In this document: positions 24,007 to 34,704 of the stretch, one piece after another
How positions within the stretch are numbered: position 1 is the first letter of the stretch
Layout of the letters: each line of letters starts with the position of its first letter
Source: Lentzea guizhouensis
GTDB lineage: Bacteria; Actinomycetota; Actinomycetes; Mycobacteriales; Pseudonocardiaceae
DNA: 64,000 nt
Direction of reading: 5' to 3'
Assembly (NCBI RefSeq): GCF_001701025.1
Contig: NZ_CP016793.1
Coordinates: 868,001 to 932,000 of the forward strand
Notes under the pieces: model-generated
What the model saw: the letters and a program-made list of their open reading frames with translations, nothing else
Databases searched by the model: none
What the model was told of the DNA's origin: nothing
Position numbers and translations under genes: made by a program

Positions 24007-25521
24007 TCAAATGCGTTCCAGCACGGCCCGTGCCGCGTTGTGGCCGCCGATGCCGCTGACCCCGCCGCCGCGCCGGGACCCCGCGCCGCACACGAAGACG
24101 TTGCCGACCTCGGTTTCCACGCCCCAGCGGCCGACCTCGTCGTCGCGCTCCGCGAACGGCCAGTCGAGCTCACCGTGGAAGATGTTGCCACCCGGCAGTC
24201 CGAGCTCCTCCTCCAGGTCCAGCGGGGTGCGGGCCTCGATGCACGGCTTGCCGTCGGCGTCCACCGCGAGGCAGTCCTGGACCGGCTCGACCAGGTGGGC
24301 GTTGAGCTGGTCGAGGTACCGCGCGACGAGCTCGTCGCGCAGCTGCTCGTTGCGGCCCTCGAACAACGAGGCAGGCAGGTGCAGGCCGAACAGCGTCAAC
24401 GTCTCGTGACCCGCGAGCGACGGCCCGAGGATCGACGGGTCGGTCAGCGAGTGGCAGTACATCTCACCCGGCAGCACCGACGGCACCTGGCCGGCGGCGC
24501 TCTCCAGGTACGCGGTCTCCAGCTGGTCGTAGGACTCGTCGAGGTGGAACGTGCCGGCGAACGCGAGCCGCGCGTCCACACCGGACCGCAGCTCCGGCAG
24601 CCTGCGCAGCAGCATGTTGATCTTCAGCTGGCAGCCCGGCTCGTCGCGGACCTCCTTGCCCTGCAACCGTCCCAGCACCGAGGGGGCCACATTGGACAAC
24701 ACGAACCTGGCGTCCACCGCACCGTCGCTGTGCTCGACTCGCGCCGTCTCGCCGTCGGACTCGACGGAGGTGACCTCGACGCCGGTGACGATCTTCGCGC
24801 CGGCCTCGCGCGCGGCCCGTTCCAGCTCGGCGGTGACCGCGCCCATGCCACCGACCGGGACCTTCCACTCCCCCGTGCCGTTGCCGATGACGTGGTAGAG
24901 GAAGCACTTGTTGGCGCGCAACGAGTGCAGCGACGAGTGCGTGCCGATCAACGCGTCGGTCGCGACGACCCCGCGCACGAGGTTGTTCTCGAACAGCTCC
25001 TGCAGCGTGGCGCCGATCGGCCGTTCGAAGACCTGCTCCCACACCCGGCCGCGCGCCACCGCGTCCACGTGCACGCGCAGGTGGTCCCTGGGCACCAGCG
25101 GCTCCAGCAACGTCGGCGCCAGCGCACGGGCCATCAGTTCGAGGTCGGCGTACCAGCGCTGCCAGCGTTCCCAGTCGTCGAGGTCACCGCACACGTTCTG
25201 GAACGACTGCACGGTCGCCTCGCCCGGCGATCGTTCGACCAGCAGCCCGCCCTTGCCGTCGGGCGTGTAGGAGGACGCCGCCCGGGACTTGAGCGCGAGT
25301 TTCAGACCCAGATCCGTGACGATCCGGTCCGGCAGCAGGCTGACCAGGTAGGAGAACCGCGAGAGCCGGGCGTCGACACCGGCCCACGGTGACGCGCTCA
25401 CCGCCGCGCCACCGACGTGCGGGAGCTTCTCCAGCACCGTCACCGACCTGCCGGCCCCGGCCAGGTACGCGGCCGCCACGAGCCCGTTGTGGCCGCCTCC
25501 CACGATCACGACGTCGTCCAT
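24007..25521 (-). CDS. Phytoene-desaturase-like FAD-dependent oxidoreductase
   Basis: 504 residues, flavoprotein of the phytoene desaturase/PYROXD2 superfamily. The N-terminal Rossmann motif is VIVGGGHNGLVAAAYLAGAG with E of VLEKLPHVGG for ribose binding; the C-terminal FAD motif NVFVCGAGSRRGGGVSGIGG closes the fold. No carotenoid genes are near, so the substrate is unknown. The ATG at 25521 is preferred over a longer frame; it follows GGGAGGG. Divergent from fdhD over 65 nt. Confidence 0.88.
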   Translation of the reverse strand: MDDVVIVGGGHNGLVAAAYLAGAGRSVTVLEKLPHVGGAAVSASPWAGVDARLSRFSYLVSLLPDRIVTDLGLKLALKSRAASSYTPDGKGGLLVERSPGEATVQSFQNVCGDLDDWERWQRWYADLELMARALAPTLLEPLVPRDHLRVHVDAVARGRVWEQVFERPIGATLQELFENNLVRGVVATDALIGTHSSLHSLRANKCFLYHVIGNGTGEWKVPVGGMGAVTAELERAAREAGAKIVTGVEVTSVESDGETARVEHSDGAVDARFVLSNVAPSVLGRLQGKEVRDEPGCQLKINMLLRRLPELRSGVDARLAFAGTFHLDESYDQLETAYLESAAGQVPSVLPGEMYCHSLTDPSILGPSLAGHETLTLFGLHLPASLFEGRNEQLRDELVARYLDQLNAHLVEPVQDCLAVDADGKPCIEARTPLDLEEELGLPGGNIFHGELDWPFAERDDEVGRWGVETEVGNVFVCGAGSRRGGGVSGIGGHNAARAVLERI

Positions 25522-25586
25522 GCCCCGAGATCCCTCCCACGTAGCCTGGTCGGTGGGGAACATAGCGGTCCGAAGGAGATGTGCAC

Positions 25587-26414
25587 ATGGGCCGAGTGAC
25601 GGTGCGCCGAGCGGTCGAACGGGTGTCGTCGAGCGGTCGGCGGCGGCGGGTCGACGCGCTGGCCGCCGAGGAGCCGATGGAGCTGCGCGTCAACGGGCGG
25701 GCGTTGGCCGTCACGATGCGCACACCCGGCCAGGACGTCGAGCTCGCGCACGGCTTCCTGCTCAGCGAGGGCGTGATCGGGTCCGCCAGGGACGTGTCGA
25801 CCGCGCGGTTCTGCGAGGGCACCGGGCCGGACGGGATGAACACCTACAACGTGCTCGACGTGGCCCTGGCACCCGGCGTCCCGGAGCCGGACACCGGGGT
25901 GGAGCGGAACTTCTACACCACCTCGTCGTGCGGCGTGTGCGGGAAGGGCGCGCTGGACGCGGTGAAGCTCAAGACCCGACACTCGCCCGCCGCCGACCCG
26001 GTGCGGGTCACCCCGGAGGCGCTGACGACGTTCCCGGACGCGTTGCGGGCCAGGCAGAAGGTCTTCGAGTCCACCGGCGGGCTGCACGCGGCCGGGCTCT
26101 TCCGCGACGGCGAGCTGCTGGTCGTGCGCGAGGACGTGGGCAGGCACAACGCCGTGGACAAGGTGCTGGGCTGGGCGGTGCTGCAGGACCTGGTACCGCT
26201 GACCGGGTCGGTGCTGATGGTGTCCGGGCGGGCGTCGTTCGAGCTGGTGCAGAAGGCCGCGATGGCCGGGATCGCGGTGCTGGCCGCGGTGTCCGCGCCG
26301 TCGTCGCTCGCGGTGGAGCTGGCCGAGGAGCAGGGCATGACCCTGGTCGGTTTCCTGCGCGGCGACTCGATGAACGTCTACACCGGCGGGGAGCGGGTCG
26401 TTGAGGCCGCTTGA
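25587..26414 (+). CDS. fdhD: FdhD sulfurtransferase for formate dehydrogenase activation
   Basis: 275 residues. FdhD passes sulfur from a cysteine desulfurase to the Mo-bis-MGD cofactor, which makes formate-dehydrogenase-type enzymes active. The two conserved cysteines sit in SSCGVCGK, and the family segments [31 protein letters not shown] and MNVYTG are all present. ATG at 25587 with AAGGAG 8 nt upstream is better placed than the GTG at 25581. Its 3' end overlaps the CoA transferase gene. The likely client is the YdeP-type enzyme at 20.4 kb or another formate dehydrogenase elsewhere. Confidence 0.95.
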   Translation: MGRVTVRRAVERVSSSGRRRRVDALAAEEPMELRVNGRALAVTMRTPGQDVELAHGFLLSEGVIGSARDVSTARFCEGTGPDGMNTYNVLDVALAPGVPEPDTGVERNFYTTSSCGVCGKGALDAVKLKTRHSPAADPVRVTPEALTTFPDALRARQKVFESTGGLHAAGLFRDGELLVVREDVGRHNAVDKVLGWAVLQDLVPLTGSVLMVSGRASFELVQKAAMAGIAVLAAVSAPSSLAVELAEEQGMTLVGFLRGDSMNVYTGGERVVEAA

Positions 26415-27531
26415 CGGTGTCGTGGTGGTGAGCCTGGAGCAGGCCGTCGCCGTGCCGTACGCGACCCGGCTGCTGGCCGACCTGGGCGCCCGCGTCATCA
26501 AGGTCGAACGGCCGGGCACCGGTGACTTCGCCCGGCACTACGACTCGGCGTGCGGCGAGGTGTCGTCGTACTTCGCGTGGACGAACATCGGCAAGGAGTC
26601 GGTGTCGCTCGACCTCTTCCACCCCGCCGGCCGCGAGGTGCTGACCAGGCTGGTCGAGCGGGCGGACGTGCTGCTGTGCAACCTGTCGCCGCGGGTGTGG
26701 CAACGGCTGGCGCTGGAGCTGCCGGACACCCTGGTCGTCGGTGAGCTGTCCGGCTACGGCTGGGACGGCCCGTACGCCGACCGCAAGGCGTTCGACGCGC
26801 TGGTGCAGTCCGAGGCGGGCCTGGTGTCGCTGACCGGCGAGGGTGACGTGGTGGCCCGCGCCGGGATCTCGGTGGCGGACATCGCGGCCGGGGTGCAGCT
26901 GCAGGCGGCGGTGCTGGCGGCGTTGCTGCAGAAGGCGCGGACCGGCCTGGGCACCCGGCTGCGGCTGTCGTTGTTCGACGCGCTGGCCGAGTGGATGCAC
27001 CAGCCGATGCTCTACGCCGTCGGCACGGGTGCCGCCGCGCCGCGTTCCGGTGCGCACCACCCGAGCATCGCGCCGTACGGTCCGGTGGCCTGCGCGGACG
27101 GCTCGGTGCACCTGGCCGTGCAGAACGACGGGCAGTGGCAACGGTTGAGCGCTCTCATCGGCCTGGCACCGCAGGAGAGGTTCGCCACAGTCAGCTCCCG
27201 CGTCGAGCATCGAGCCGACCTGCACCGGCTGCTCGACCAGGCCTTCTCCGGCATGGCCGCGGCCGAGCTGCTGGCCGCGCTGGACGCCGCCGACGTACCG
27301 GCCGCGCTGACCCGCCCGATCACCGAACTGCCCGCTCATCCGCAGCTCAGCGGGTGGACCGACGTGCCGGTGCCCGGTGGTTCGGCACGGGTGCTGCCGC
27401 CGCCGGTGCGCGGCTTCGAGTGGTCACCGGGTGCGGTGCCGGAGCTCGGCCAGCACAATGATCAAGTGCTCCGCTGGCTGGGTTTCTCCGACGAGGAACT
27501 GACGTCGTTGCGCGCGCGTTCCGTCTTCTGA
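26401..27531 (+). CDS. CaiB/BaiF family III CoA transferase
   Basis: 376 residues with the family III fold: N-terminal [18 protein letters not shown], then [36 protein letters not shown] and a small C-terminal lid. Enzymes of this family move CoA between carboxylic acids, through an aspartyl-CoA adduct; a matching Asp is within D-I-A-A-G (near residue 160). TTG start at 26401 with GGAGCGG upstream, overlapping fdhD by 14 nt. Substrate unknown. Formyl-CoA:oxalate transferase is one member type and would fit formate metabolism, but this is speculation. Confidence 0.85.
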   Translation: MRPLDGVVVVSLEQAVAVPYATRLLADLGARVIKVERPGTGDFARHYDSACGEVSSYFAWTNIGKESVSLDLFHPAGREVLTRLVERADVLLCNLSPRVWQRLALELPDTLVVGELSGYGWDGPYADRKAFDALVQSEAGLVSLTGEGDVVARAGISVADIAAGVQLQAAVLAALLQKARTGLGTRLRLSLFDALAEWMHQPMLYAVGTGAAAPRSGAHHPSIAPYGPVACADGSVHLAVQNDGQWQRLSALIGLAPQERFATVSSRVEHRADLHRLLDQAFSGMAAAELLAALDAADVPAALTRPITELPAHPQLSGWTDVPVPGGSARVLPPPVRGFEWSPGAVPELGQHNDQVLRWLGFSDEELTSLRARSVF

Positions 27532-27566
27532 GAAACGAGGACCCCGACCGGCGCGATGAGGTGGGC

Positions 27567-28445
27567 ATGGGGGAACCGAGGTACAGCCGCCGCACACTGC
27601 TCGCGGCCGTCGCCGTCGTCATCGCGACCGCCGCCGGCACCGCGGTGCACGTCTCGGCCCACCGCACCACCGAGCACCAGATCGCCACGACCGACCGCGT
27701 GGCGGCCAGGACCGGCGTCGAGCCGGCGATCCGCTTCGAGCGCGTCTACTCGGCTGCCCGCCGCCGCGAGGTGACGCTGGCGTTCTTCACCCCCACGAAC
27801 GCGGCCCCGCGCGGCCTGCCGATGTCGATCCTGCTGCACGGCCTGCACGGCAACGCCCGTGACGCCGCGGTCGGCGACATCGCCGAGAACCTCGCCGACG
27901 CCGTGGCGAAGGGCTCGGTGCCCGCGTTCGGCTTCGTCGCGGTCGACGGCGGCGACAGCTACTGGCACGAGAACGTCCCCGGCGACGACCCGATGAGGAT
28001 GCTGCTCGACGAGGTCCCCGGCTGGCTGCACGAGCGCGGCTACGGCGACCCGTTCGCCGTCACCGGCGTCTCGATGGGCGGCTTCGGCGCGCTCGTGTAC
28101 GCCCGGCGCAGGGCCGAGCGCGGTGACCCGGTCACCGCGACCGCCGCGATCTCCCCCGGCCTGATGACCTCGTGGCCGGAGATGGCCAGGCGGCGGGCGT
28201 TCAAGGACGAGGCCGAGTGGGCCGCGCTGGACCCGTTGCGGCACCCCCGCTCCACCGGGCCGACCGCCCTGGGCCTGTGGGTCGGCGACCGCGACCGGTT
28301 CGCCGCGGGCACCCGGCGGTTCATCCGCGCGGAGAGGCCGGAGGTCGGCGTGGTGAAGCCGGGCGGGCACGACGACAGCTTCTACCGCAAGATCACGCCG
28401 GACGTGATCCGGTTCCTGGCCAAGTACGCCAAGAAGGCCGTCTGA
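27567..28445 (+). CDS. Tat-signal alpha/beta hydrolase (esterase D-like)
   Basis: 292 residues. N-terminus YSRRTLLAAVAVVIATAAGT is a twin-arginine-type export signal. The hydrolase domain has an oxyanion loop (LLHGLHGNARDAA) and the nucleophile in GVSMGGFGAL (G-x-S-x-G), then an aspartate region (WVGDRDRF) and histidine (GGHDDSFY). Resembles the esterase family of putative mycolyl-type and esterase D proteins. ATG at 27567 with AGGTGGG upstream. The 28471 hydrolase follows 25 nt later. Confidence 0.88.
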   Translation: MGEPRYSRRTLLAAVAVVIATAAGTAVHVSAHRTTEHQIATTDRVAARTGVEPAIRFERVYSAARRREVTLAFFTPTNAAPRGLPMSILLHGLHGNARDAAVGDIAENLADAVAKGSVPAFGFVAVDGGDSYWHENVPGDDPMRMLLDEVPGWLHERGYGDPFAVTGVSMGGFGALVYARRRAERGDPVTATAAISPGLMTSWPEMARRRAFKDEAEWAALDPLRHPRSTGPTALGLWVGDRDRFAAGTRRFIRAERPEVGVVKPGGHDDSFYRKITPDVIRFLAKYAKKAV

Positions 28446-28470
28446 ACGCGCTCAGCACTACTGTGGTGGC

Positions 28471-29049
28471 ATGTCGCTGCCCCACCTGCTCCTCATCCAC
28501 GGCTGGACCGGTTCGGGCCCGGAACACTGGCAGACCTGGCTCGCCCGCACCGTCGCCGAGCACGGCGGCCTCGTCGACATGCCGCACTTCAGCGACCCGG
28601 ACGCACCCGACCTGAGCACGTGGCTGCGCGAGCTCGACACGCACCTCGAAGCCGCGCCGACCGACCGCGAACGCGTCGTCATCGCCCACTCGCTCGGCTG
28701 CTACCTGTGGCTGCACCACGCCGCCCGCCACGACATCGCGCACGTGGACCGCGTGCTGCTGGTGGCCCCGCCCGCACCGGACTACCCGGAGCCGGCGATC
28801 AAGACGTTCTTCCCGGCCCCGCTCGACCCGGCTGGACTGCGCCGCGCGGCCACCGACACGCGCCTGGTCATCGGCGACGGCGACCCGTACCTGCCGGTGC
28901 CGCTCGGCAAGCAGCTCGCCGAGTCGTTGCGCATCGAGGTCGACGTGGTGCCCGGCGCCGGGCACATCAACGTCGACGCGGGCTACGGCGAGTGGCCGTC
29001 GGTGCTCAAGTGGGTCCGGTCGAGGACGGTGCCTCTCTCACCGCGCTAG
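28471..29049 (+). CDS. RBBP9/YdeN-type serine hydrolase
   Basis: 192 residues of the small RBBP9 family, alpha/beta hydrolases without a lid. LLIHGWTGSGPEHWQTWL forms the oxyanion region; nucleophile serine in AHSLGC; the acid in IGDGDPYLP and the histidine in GAGHINVDAGYG. Cytosolic, since there is no signal peptide. Activity of the family is poorly defined. Likely co-transcribed with the preceding esterase. Confidence 0.88.
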   Translation: MSLPHLLLIHGWTGSGPEHWQTWLARTVAEHGGLVDMPHFSDPDAPDLSTWLRELDTHLEAAPTDRERVVIAHSLGCYLWLHHAARHDIAHVDRVLLVAPPAPDYPEPAIKTFFPAPLDPAGLRRAATDTRLVIGDGDPYLPVPLGKQLAESLRIEVDVVPGAGHINVDAGYGEWPSVLKWVRSRTVPLSPR

Positions 29050-29071
29050 CGACGTCACTTCCGGGGGGAAC

Positions 29072-30391
29072 GTGAACAACAACGCCGAGTGGCTCGCCCG
29101 CCAGCTGCCCGAGCTCGTCGAGGAACACGGTGTCGTCGGCGCTCAGGTGGCCGTGCTGGCCGACGGGAAGGTCTTCGACGCGGCGGCCGGGGTGCTGAAC
29201 ACCACGACCGGTGCGCCGGTGACGTCCGAGTCGCTGTTCCAGATCGGGTCGATCACCAAGGTCTGGACGGCCACGCTGGTGCTGCAGCTGGTGCACGAGG
29301 GCCTGCTCGACCTCGACCGGCCGGTCCGCGCGGTGCTGCCGGACTTCCGGCTCGCCGACGAGGGGGTCGCCGAGGTCGTCACGCCGAGGCAGCTGCTGTG
29401 CCACACCGGCGGCTTCGAGGGCGACCAGTGGTTCGACACCGGTGTCGGCGACGACTGCGTGGCGAAGTGGGTCGCGCGGCTGGCCGACGCCCGGCAGCTG
29501 CACGCGCCGGGCGAGCGCTACTCGTACTGCAACGCCGGCTACGTGACGCTCGGCCGGATCGTGGAGGTGTCGCGCGGCAAGCCTTTCCACGTCGTGCTGC
29601 GGGAACGCCTCGTCGAGCCGCTCGGCCTGGACCACGTCGCCGTGCACCTCGACGAGTACCCCCAGCACGTGGTCGCCGAGGGGCACATGCCGATCGACGG
29701 CACGCAGACGCCCGTCGACCGGCCGATGCCCAGTTCGGACGCCCCTGCCGGGTCCGCGTTCGCGATGAACGCGCGCGCTCTCGCCAGCTTTGCCCGTATG
29801 CACCTGGAGACGACGACGTACGACGAGATGCGCGTGCAACAGGTCGAGACACCGGACATGGGCAACGGAGGCGGCGGCTGGGGCCTGGGCTGGGCGCTGC
29901 ACCGCTACCGGGACGGTTCGACCGGTGTGGGCCACGGCGGCGCGACGATCGGCTCGTTCGCGTTCCTGCGGGTGCTGCCGGAGACCGGGGTCGCGGTGGC
30001 GGTGCTGACGAACGGCGGCGCGGCCGGGAAGCTCTCCCGCGAGGTGTTCACCCACCTGCTGGGCGTCGAGATGCTCCCGGTGCCCGTGCCGCCGGAGATC
30101 CCGGTCCCGGTCGATCCCGCGATCGCCGGCGTCTACCGCTCGTCCGCGATCAACCTCCACGTGACACCGGCGCCCGACGGTCGCGTGCGGGTGCGCTACG
30201 AGCCGAGGAACTGGGTCGCACGGGCGTCGACGGTGGTCGCCGAGGACGGCATCGAGTTCACCGGTCTGAGCGACCACACCCTGATCGCCGTGGACGCCCC
30301 CCACCCCGTACTGGCGATGGGCGACGGCTGGCTGCACTTCGGCCGCCTCGCCGTCCGCACGTCCACGCCAGGCGAATGGTTCGACAGCTGA
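29072..30391 (+). CDS. Beta-lactamase-family serine hydrolase (class C-like)
   Basis: 439 residues. The SxxK motif SITK is in [14 protein letters not shown], the YxN motif in YSYCNAGY, and the third motif HGG in [11 protein letters not shown]. The N-terminal 330 residues are the penicillin-binding-type domain, followed by a small C-terminal beta domain. No signal peptide, so it is probably an intracellular esterase or peptidase and not a resistance enzyme. GTG start at 29072 preceded by GGGGGAA. Ends at a bidirectional terminator shared with clpX. Confidence 0.88.
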   Translation: MNNNAEWLARQLPELVEEHGVVGAQVAVLADGKVFDAAAGVLNTTTGAPVTSESLFQIGSITKVWTATLVLQLVHEGLLDLDRPVRAVLPDFRLADEGVAEVVTPRQLLCHTGGFEGDQWFDTGVGDDCVAKWVARLADARQLHAPGERYSYCNAGYVTLGRIVEVSRGKPFHVVLRERLVEPLGLDHVAVHLDEYPQHVVAEGHMPIDGTQTPVDRPMPSSDAPAGSAFAMNARALASFARMHLETTTYDEMRVQQVETPDMGNGGGGWGLGWALHRYRDGSTGVGHGGATIGSFAFLRVLPETGVAVAVLTNGGAAGKLSREVFTHLLGVEMLPVPVPPEIPVPVDPAIAGVYRSSAINLHVTPAPDGRVRVRYEPRNWVARASTVVAEDGIEFTGLSDHTLIAVDAPHPVLAMGDGWLHFGRLAVRTSTPGEWFDS

Positions 30392-30398
30392 CACGCCG

Positions 30399-30430
30399 AA
30401 GGGGCGCCCGGTGTGCACCAGGCGCCCCTT
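30399..30430. terminator. Bidirectional hairpin between the hydrolase and clpX genes
   Basis: Perfect 10-bp arms AAGGGGCGCC / GGCGCCCCTT are continued inwards by GGTG / CACC after one mismatch, leaving a 2-nt loop. It lies between two convergent stop codons and can serve both strands. Confidence 0.8.
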
Positions 30431-30446
30431 CCGGCAGAACTCGAAC

Positions 30447-31727
30447 TCAGGCCGACTTCTCGCGCCTCTCCCGGCGCGAGGGCTGCCGGGCGACGATGGT
30501 CGGGTTCACGTTCTCCTTGACCGTCTGCTCGGTGATCACGACCTTGGCGACGTCCGTGCGGCTCGGGATGTCGTACATCACCGGGAGCAGGACCTCTTCC
30601 ATGATCGCGCGCAGGCCGCGAGCACCCGTTCCGCGCAGGATCGCCTGGTCGGCGACCGCCTCCAGCGCGGTCTTGGTGAACTCGAGCTCGACGCCGTCCA
30701 TCTCGAAGAGCTTCTGGTACTGCTTGACCAGCGCGTTCTTCGGCTCGGTGAGGATCATCACCAGCGACGGCTTGTCGAGGTTCGTGACGGAGGCGACCAT
30801 CGGCAGACGCCCGATGAACTCGGGGATCAGGCCGAACTTGATCAGGTCCTCCGGCATGGAGTCGGCGAAGAAGTCCGACGCCTCGACCTCGGCCTTGGAG
30901 CGGACCTCGGCACCGAAGCCGAGCCCGCGCTTGCCGACCCGGTCCTGGATGATCTTCTCCAGGCCCGCGAAGGCGCCGGCCACGATGAACAGCACGTTCG
31001 TCGTGTCGATCTGGATGAACTCCTGGTGCGGGTGCTTGCGGCCGCCCTGCGGTGGCACCGATGCGGTGGTGCCTTCCAGGATCTTCAACAGCGCCTGCTG
31101 CACGCCCTCGCCGGAGACGTCGCGCGTGATCGACGGGTTTTCACTCTTTCGAGCGATCTTGTCGACCTCGTCGATGTAGATGATGCCCGTCTCGGCCCGC
31201 TTGACGTCGTAGTCGGCGGCTTGGATGAGCTTCAACAGGATGTTCTCGACGTCCTCGCCGACGTATCCCGCCTCCGTCAGCGCGGTCGCGTCGGCGATGG
31301 CGAACGGAACGTTCAGCATCTTCGCGAGCGTCTGCGCGAGATAGGTCTTGCCGCAACCCGTCGGGCCCAGCATCAGGATGTTCGACTTGGCCAGCTCGAC
31401 GCCGTCGTCACGACCCTCGCGTCCGCGGTCGCCCGCCTGGATGCGCTTGTAGTGGTTGTAGACAGCGACCGAGAGGGTGCGCTTCGCGTCGGACTGGCCG
31501 ATGACGTACTGGTCGAGGAACTCGTGGATCTCGGCGGGCTTCGGCAGCTCGTCGAGCTTCACGTCGCCGGCTTCCGCCAGCTCCTCCTCGATGATCTCGT
31601 TGCAGAGATCGATGCACTCATCGCAGATGTAGACGCCGGGGCCGGCGATGAGTTTCTTCACCTGCTTCTGGCTCTTTCCGCAGAAAGAGCATTTCAGCAA
31701 GTCGCCGCCGTCACCGATACGCGCCAT
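30447..31727 (-). CDS. clpX: ATP-dependent Clp protease ATPase ClpX
   Basis: 426 residues: AAA+ unfoldase that feeds substrates to ClpP. N-terminal zinc domain with Cys13, 16, 35, 38 (CSFCGKS and CDECIDLC). Walker A GPTGCGKT, Walker [11 protein letters not shown], sensor region and the C-terminal substrate-processing region with GRLPMVASV. The ATG at 31727 is the conserved family start; the frame continues upstream but without similarity. Convergent to the beta-lactamase-like gene, and separated from clpP2 by a terminator, so it has its own promoter in the 244 nt upstream. Confidence 0.97.
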   Translation of the reverse strand: MARIGDGGDLLKCSFCGKSQKQVKKLIAGPGVYICDECIDLCNEIIEEELAEAGDVKLDELPKPAEIHEFLDQYVIGQSDAKRTLSVAVYNHYKRIQAGDRGREGRDDGVELAKSNILMLGPTGCGKTYLAQTLAKMLNVPFAIADATALTEAGYVGEDVENILLKLIQAADYDVKRAETGIIYIDEVDKIARKSENPSITRDVSGEGVQQALLKILEGTTASVPPQGGRKHPHQEFIQIDTTNVLFIVAGAFAGLEKIIQDRVGKRGLGFGAEVRSKAEVEASDFFADSMPEDLIKFGLIPEFIGRLPMVASVTNLDKPSLVMILTEPKNALVKQYQKLFEMDGVELEFTKTALEAVADQAILRGTGARGLRAIMEEVLLPVMYDIPSRTDVAKVVITEQTVKENVNPTIVARQPSRRERREKSA

Positions 31728-31932
31728 GACCGCTGACCTATGTCCCCTCCGGCGCACACCTGCTGTAGTGCGCCTGCTGACTTGCTGTGGCAGTCCCACT
31801 GGCTGTGGGTGCTTCGCCCGTTCTCCTGACGGTACCTGGCCTACCCCGTTTCAGGGGAGGACCAGCGTCCCTCCGACGCCCCGATCAGGCCAGTTAACCG
31901 GTCACATCGGCGTGTCGGGTGGGCAGACGGTT

Positions 31933-31960
31933 CCCGAGGGCTGGGTTCTCAGCCCTCGGG
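31933..31960 (-). terminator. Hairpin terminator of the tig-clpP1-clpP2 operon
   Basis: Perfect 11-bp arms (CCCGAGGGCTG / CAGCCCTCGGG) and a 6-nt loop, 11 nt past the clpP2 stop. The remaining clpP2-clpX gap (about 200 nt) should hold the clpX promoter; I saw no firm -35/-10 pair. Confidence 0.8.
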
Positions 31961-31971
31961 ACACGACGCCG

Positions 31972-32601
31972 CTAGGACTTCGCGGAGAGCTTGCGGTAGG
32001 GCAGCACGGAGTCGACGATGCCGTACTCCTTGGCCTCGTCGGCCGTCAGGATGCGGTCGCGCTCGATGCTCTCGCGAACCTCCTCCGCCGTCCGGTTGGT
32101 GTGCCGCGCGAGGGTGGACTCCATCAGGCGGCGCACGCGCTGGATCTCGTTCGACTGGATCTCCAGGTCGGACACCTGACCGTACGCGCCCTCCATGGAG
32201 GGCTGGTGGATCAGGATTCGCGCGTTCGGCAGCGCGTGGCGCTTGCCGGGCGTGCCGGCGGCCAGCAGCACCGCGGCGGCCGAGGCGGCCTGGCCGAGGC
32301 AGTACGTCTGGATGTCCGGGCGCACGAACTGCATGGTGTCGTAGATGGCCATCAGCGAGGTGAACGAGCCACCCGGCGAGTTGATGTACATCAGGATGTC
32401 GCGGTCCGGGTCCTCGGACTCGAGGACCAGAAGCTGCGCCATGACGTCGTTGGCCGAAGCGTCGTCAACCTGCACGCCGAGGAAGATGATGCGCTCCTCG
32501 AACAGCTTGTTGTACGGGTTCGACTCCTTCATGCCGTAGCTGGTGCGCTCGACGAACGACGGCAGCACGTACCGCGACTGAGGCATGTGGAACTGGCTCA
32601 C
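31972..32601 (-). CDS. clpP2: ATP-dependent Clp protease proteolytic subunit ClpP2
   Basis: 209 residues. Serine protease ring subunit: catalytic Ser107 in GQAASAAA, His132 in IHQPS, Asp182 in [11 protein letters not shown]. The N-terminal axial loop is longer than in ClpP1. GTG start at 32601 with a GGAG site; 20 nt after clpP1. In actinobacteria ClpP1 and ClpP2 assemble into mixed rings, with one binding ClpX/ClpC. Confidence 0.97.
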   Translation of the reverse strand: MSQFHMPQSRYVLPSFVERTSYGMKESNPYNKLFEERIIFLGVQVDDASANDVMAQLLVLESEDPDRDILMYINSPGGSFTSLMAIYDTMQFVRPDIQTYCLGQAASAAAVLLAAGTPGKRHALPNARILIHQPSMEGAYGQVSDLEIQSNEIQRVRRLMESTLARHTNRTAEEVRESIERDRILTADEAKEYGIVDSVLPYRKLSAKS

Positions 32602-32621
32602 TTGAGGTCTCCTAGCTGACG

Positions 32622-33239
32622 TCAGTTGTTCGAGTCGCCGACGGGCTGCGACCGGGTGACGACCTTGTCGACGAAGCCGTACTCCAGCGCTTCCTGCGCC
32701 GTGAACCAGCGGTCGCGGTCGGAGTCGGCGATGATGCGCTCCACCGGCTGGCCGGTGTGCTCCGCGATCAGCTCGGCCATCTCGCGCTTGGTGCGCGTCA
32801 GCATGTCCGCCTGGATCGCGATGTCCGCGGCCGTACCACCGACACCGGCCGAAGGCTGGTGCATGAGGATGCGGGCGTGCGGGAGCGCCTGACGCTTGCC
32901 GGGGGCACCGGCGGAGAGCAGGAACTGCCCCATCGAGGCGGCGAGACCCATCGCGACGGTGGCCACGTCCGGCTCGATGAGCTGCATCGTGTCGTAGATG
33001 GCCATGCCCGCCGTGACGGAACCACCCGGCGAGTTGATGTAGAGGGTGATGTCCTTCTCGGGGTCCTCAGCGGCGAGGAGCAGCAGCTGAGCGGTGATCT
33101 GGTTGGCGATGCCCTCTTCGACCTGCGATCCCAGGACGATGATCCGCTCGCGGAGCAGCCGCTCGTACACCGAGTCGTTGAGGTTCATCCCGGCGGTGGC
33201 CGACCGCATCTCGGGGGTCGGGAAGGAGTGCTGCGTCAC
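32622..33239 (-). CDS. clpP1: ATP-dependent Clp protease proteolytic subunit ClpP1
   Basis: 205 residues with catalytic Ser102 (GLAASMGQ), His127 (MHQPS) and Asp176 (DSDRDRW). The N-terminal region before residue 20 is a short propeptide-like extension. GTG at 33239. Gene order is tig-clpP1-clpP2 on the minus strand, with the two clpP genes 20 nt apart. Confidence 0.97.
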   Translation of the reverse strand: MTQHSFPTPEMRSATAGMNLNDSVYERLLRERIIVLGSQVEEGIANQITAQLLLLAAEDPEKDITLYINSPGGSVTAGMAIYDTMQLIEPDVATVAMGLAASMGQFLLSAGAPGKRQALPHARILMHQPSAGVGGTAADIAIQADMLTRTKREMAELIAEHTGQPVERIIADSDRDRWFTAQEALEYGFVDKVVTRSQPVGDSNN

Positions 33240-33308
33240 GTCTGCCTGCCTAACTCCAGGTGGAACGAATCTGGAAGCGAAATCTCTCTGCGATCGACCT
33301 TAACGAAG

Positions 33309-33340
33309 GCGGGCGGCGTCAGATGCCCGACACCGCCCGC
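33309..33340 (-). terminator. Hairpin between tig and clpP1
   Basis: Arms GCGGGCGGCGTC / GACACCGCCCGC with one mismatch and an 8-nt loop. It lies after the tig stop and 70 nt before the clpP1 start, so it may end part of the tig transcripts or act as an attenuator. Confidence 0.6.
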
Positions 33341-33354
33341 GTTCGCTGACAGCG

Positions 33355-34704
33355 TTACTGCTCGGTGCTGTCCTCATCGGACTTGGTCTCGCCGAAGAGC
33401 TCGTCGAGGTCCAGCTTGGTGCCCGAGGTGTCGCTCACCTCGGCCTGGCGCACGACGCTCGCGAGCGCCTTGCCGCGGCGGACGTCGGCGAAGATCGCGC
33501 CGAGCTGGCCCGACTGCTGCGCGCGCTTGACGTACTCGTCGGGGGAGATGCCGAAGCGCTGGGCCTGGTAGATGATCCGCTCGGTCAGCTCGCCGTCGGA
33601 CACCGTGACCTGCTCGGCGTCGGCGATCGAGTCGAGCACGAGCTGCGTCTTGACGGCCTGCTCGGCGGCCTTGCGGAGCTCGGCGTCGAACTCCTCCTCC
33701 GACTGGCCCTGCTCCTCGAGCCACGCGGCGAACTTCGCGTCGTCGTGGTCGAAGGCGTGCACGGCGTCGTGCTTGCGAGCGTCGATCTCGCCCTGGACGA
33801 TGCCCTCGGGCAGCGGGACCTCGGTGGTCTCCAGCAGCGCCTCGAGGACCTTGTCGCGGGCCTGCACGCCCTGCTGCATCTTCTTGACGCGGCCCAGGCG
33901 GGTCTGCAGGTCGGCCTTGAGCTCGTCGAGCGTGTCGAACTCGCTCGCGAGCTGCGCGAACTCGTCGTCGAGCTCGGGGAGCTGGCGCTCCTTCACCGTG
34001 TTGAGGACCACGGTGACCTCTGCCTCGCTGCCCTCGTGGGCGCCGGCGACCAGCGTGGTGCCGAAGGTCTTGGTCTCGCCCTCGGAGGCACCCACGAGCG
34101 CCTCGTCGATGCCCTCGACGAGCTGGCCGGAGCCGATCTCGTAGGACAGGCCGCTGGTGCGCGCCTCCTCGACCTCCTCGCCGTCGACCGTGGCGGACAG
34201 GTCGACGATGACGAAGTCACCGGTCTGCGCGGGGCGCGAGACACCGGTCAGCGTGCCGAAGCGGGCGCGGAGCTCGTCCAGCTGCGTGGTCACGTCCTCG
34301 TCCGTGACCTCCTGCTCGTCCACGGTCACCGCGAGCTCGCCGAACGCGGGCACGGTGATCTCGGGACGGACGTCGACCTCGGCCGTGAACTCGAGCGTCG
34401 CGCCGTCCTCGATCTTGGTGACCTCGAAGTCGGGACGACCCAGCGTGCGCACCTCACCGGCGTTGACCGCCTCCAGGTACTTGGCCGGGATGGCCTCCTG
34501 GATGACCTCGTCCAGGACCGGAGCGCGGCCGATGCGGCTCTCCAGCACCTTGGCGGGGGCCTTGCCGGGCCGGAAACCGGGGATGCGGACCTGCTTCGCG
34601 AGCTTCCGGTACGCCTGGTCGAAGTTCGACTTGAGCTCGTCGAACGGCACCTCGACGTTGATCCGGACCCTCGTCGGGCTCAGGTGCTCGACGGTGCTCT
34701 TCAA
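33355..34704 (-). CDS. tig: Trigger factor
   Basis: 449 residues: ribosome-bound chaperone and prolyl isomerase. N-terminal ribosome-binding domain with the GFRPGKAP signature (residues about 44-51), PPIase domain (about 150-240), then a helical C-terminal chaperone domain. The TTG at 34704 fits the family start ([15 protein letters not shown]) and has a GAGGAG site 7 nt upstream, so it is used although the frame extends upstream. First gene of the tig-clpP1-clpP2 unit. Confidence 0.95.
   Translation of the reverse strand: MKSTVEHLSPTRVRINVEVPFDELKSNFDQAYRKLAKQVRIPGFRPGKAPAKVLESRIGRAPVLDEVIQEAIPAKYLEAVNAGEVRTLGRPDFEVTKIEDGATLEFTAEVDVRPEITVPAFGELAVTVDEQEVTDEDVTTQLDELRARFGTLTGVSRPAQTGDFVIVDLSATVDGEEVEEARTSGLSYEIGSGQLVEGIDEALVGASEGETKTFGTTLVAGAHEGSEAEVTVVLNTVKERQLPELDDEFAQLASEFDTLDELKADLQTRLGRVKKMQQGVQARDKVLEALLETTEVPLPEGIVQGEIDARKHDAVHAFDHDDAKFAAWLEEQGQSEEEFDAELRKAAEQAVKTQLVLDSIADAEQVTVSDGELTERIIYQAQRFGISPDEYVKRAQQSGQLGAIFADVRRGKALASVVRQAEVSDTSGTKLDLDELFGETKSDEDSTEQ

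Noticed and set aside
29072-30391. Beta-lactamase-like gene as antibiotic-resistance gene
   Set aside because: No signal peptide and the class C-like fold is shared by many esterases and peptidases.
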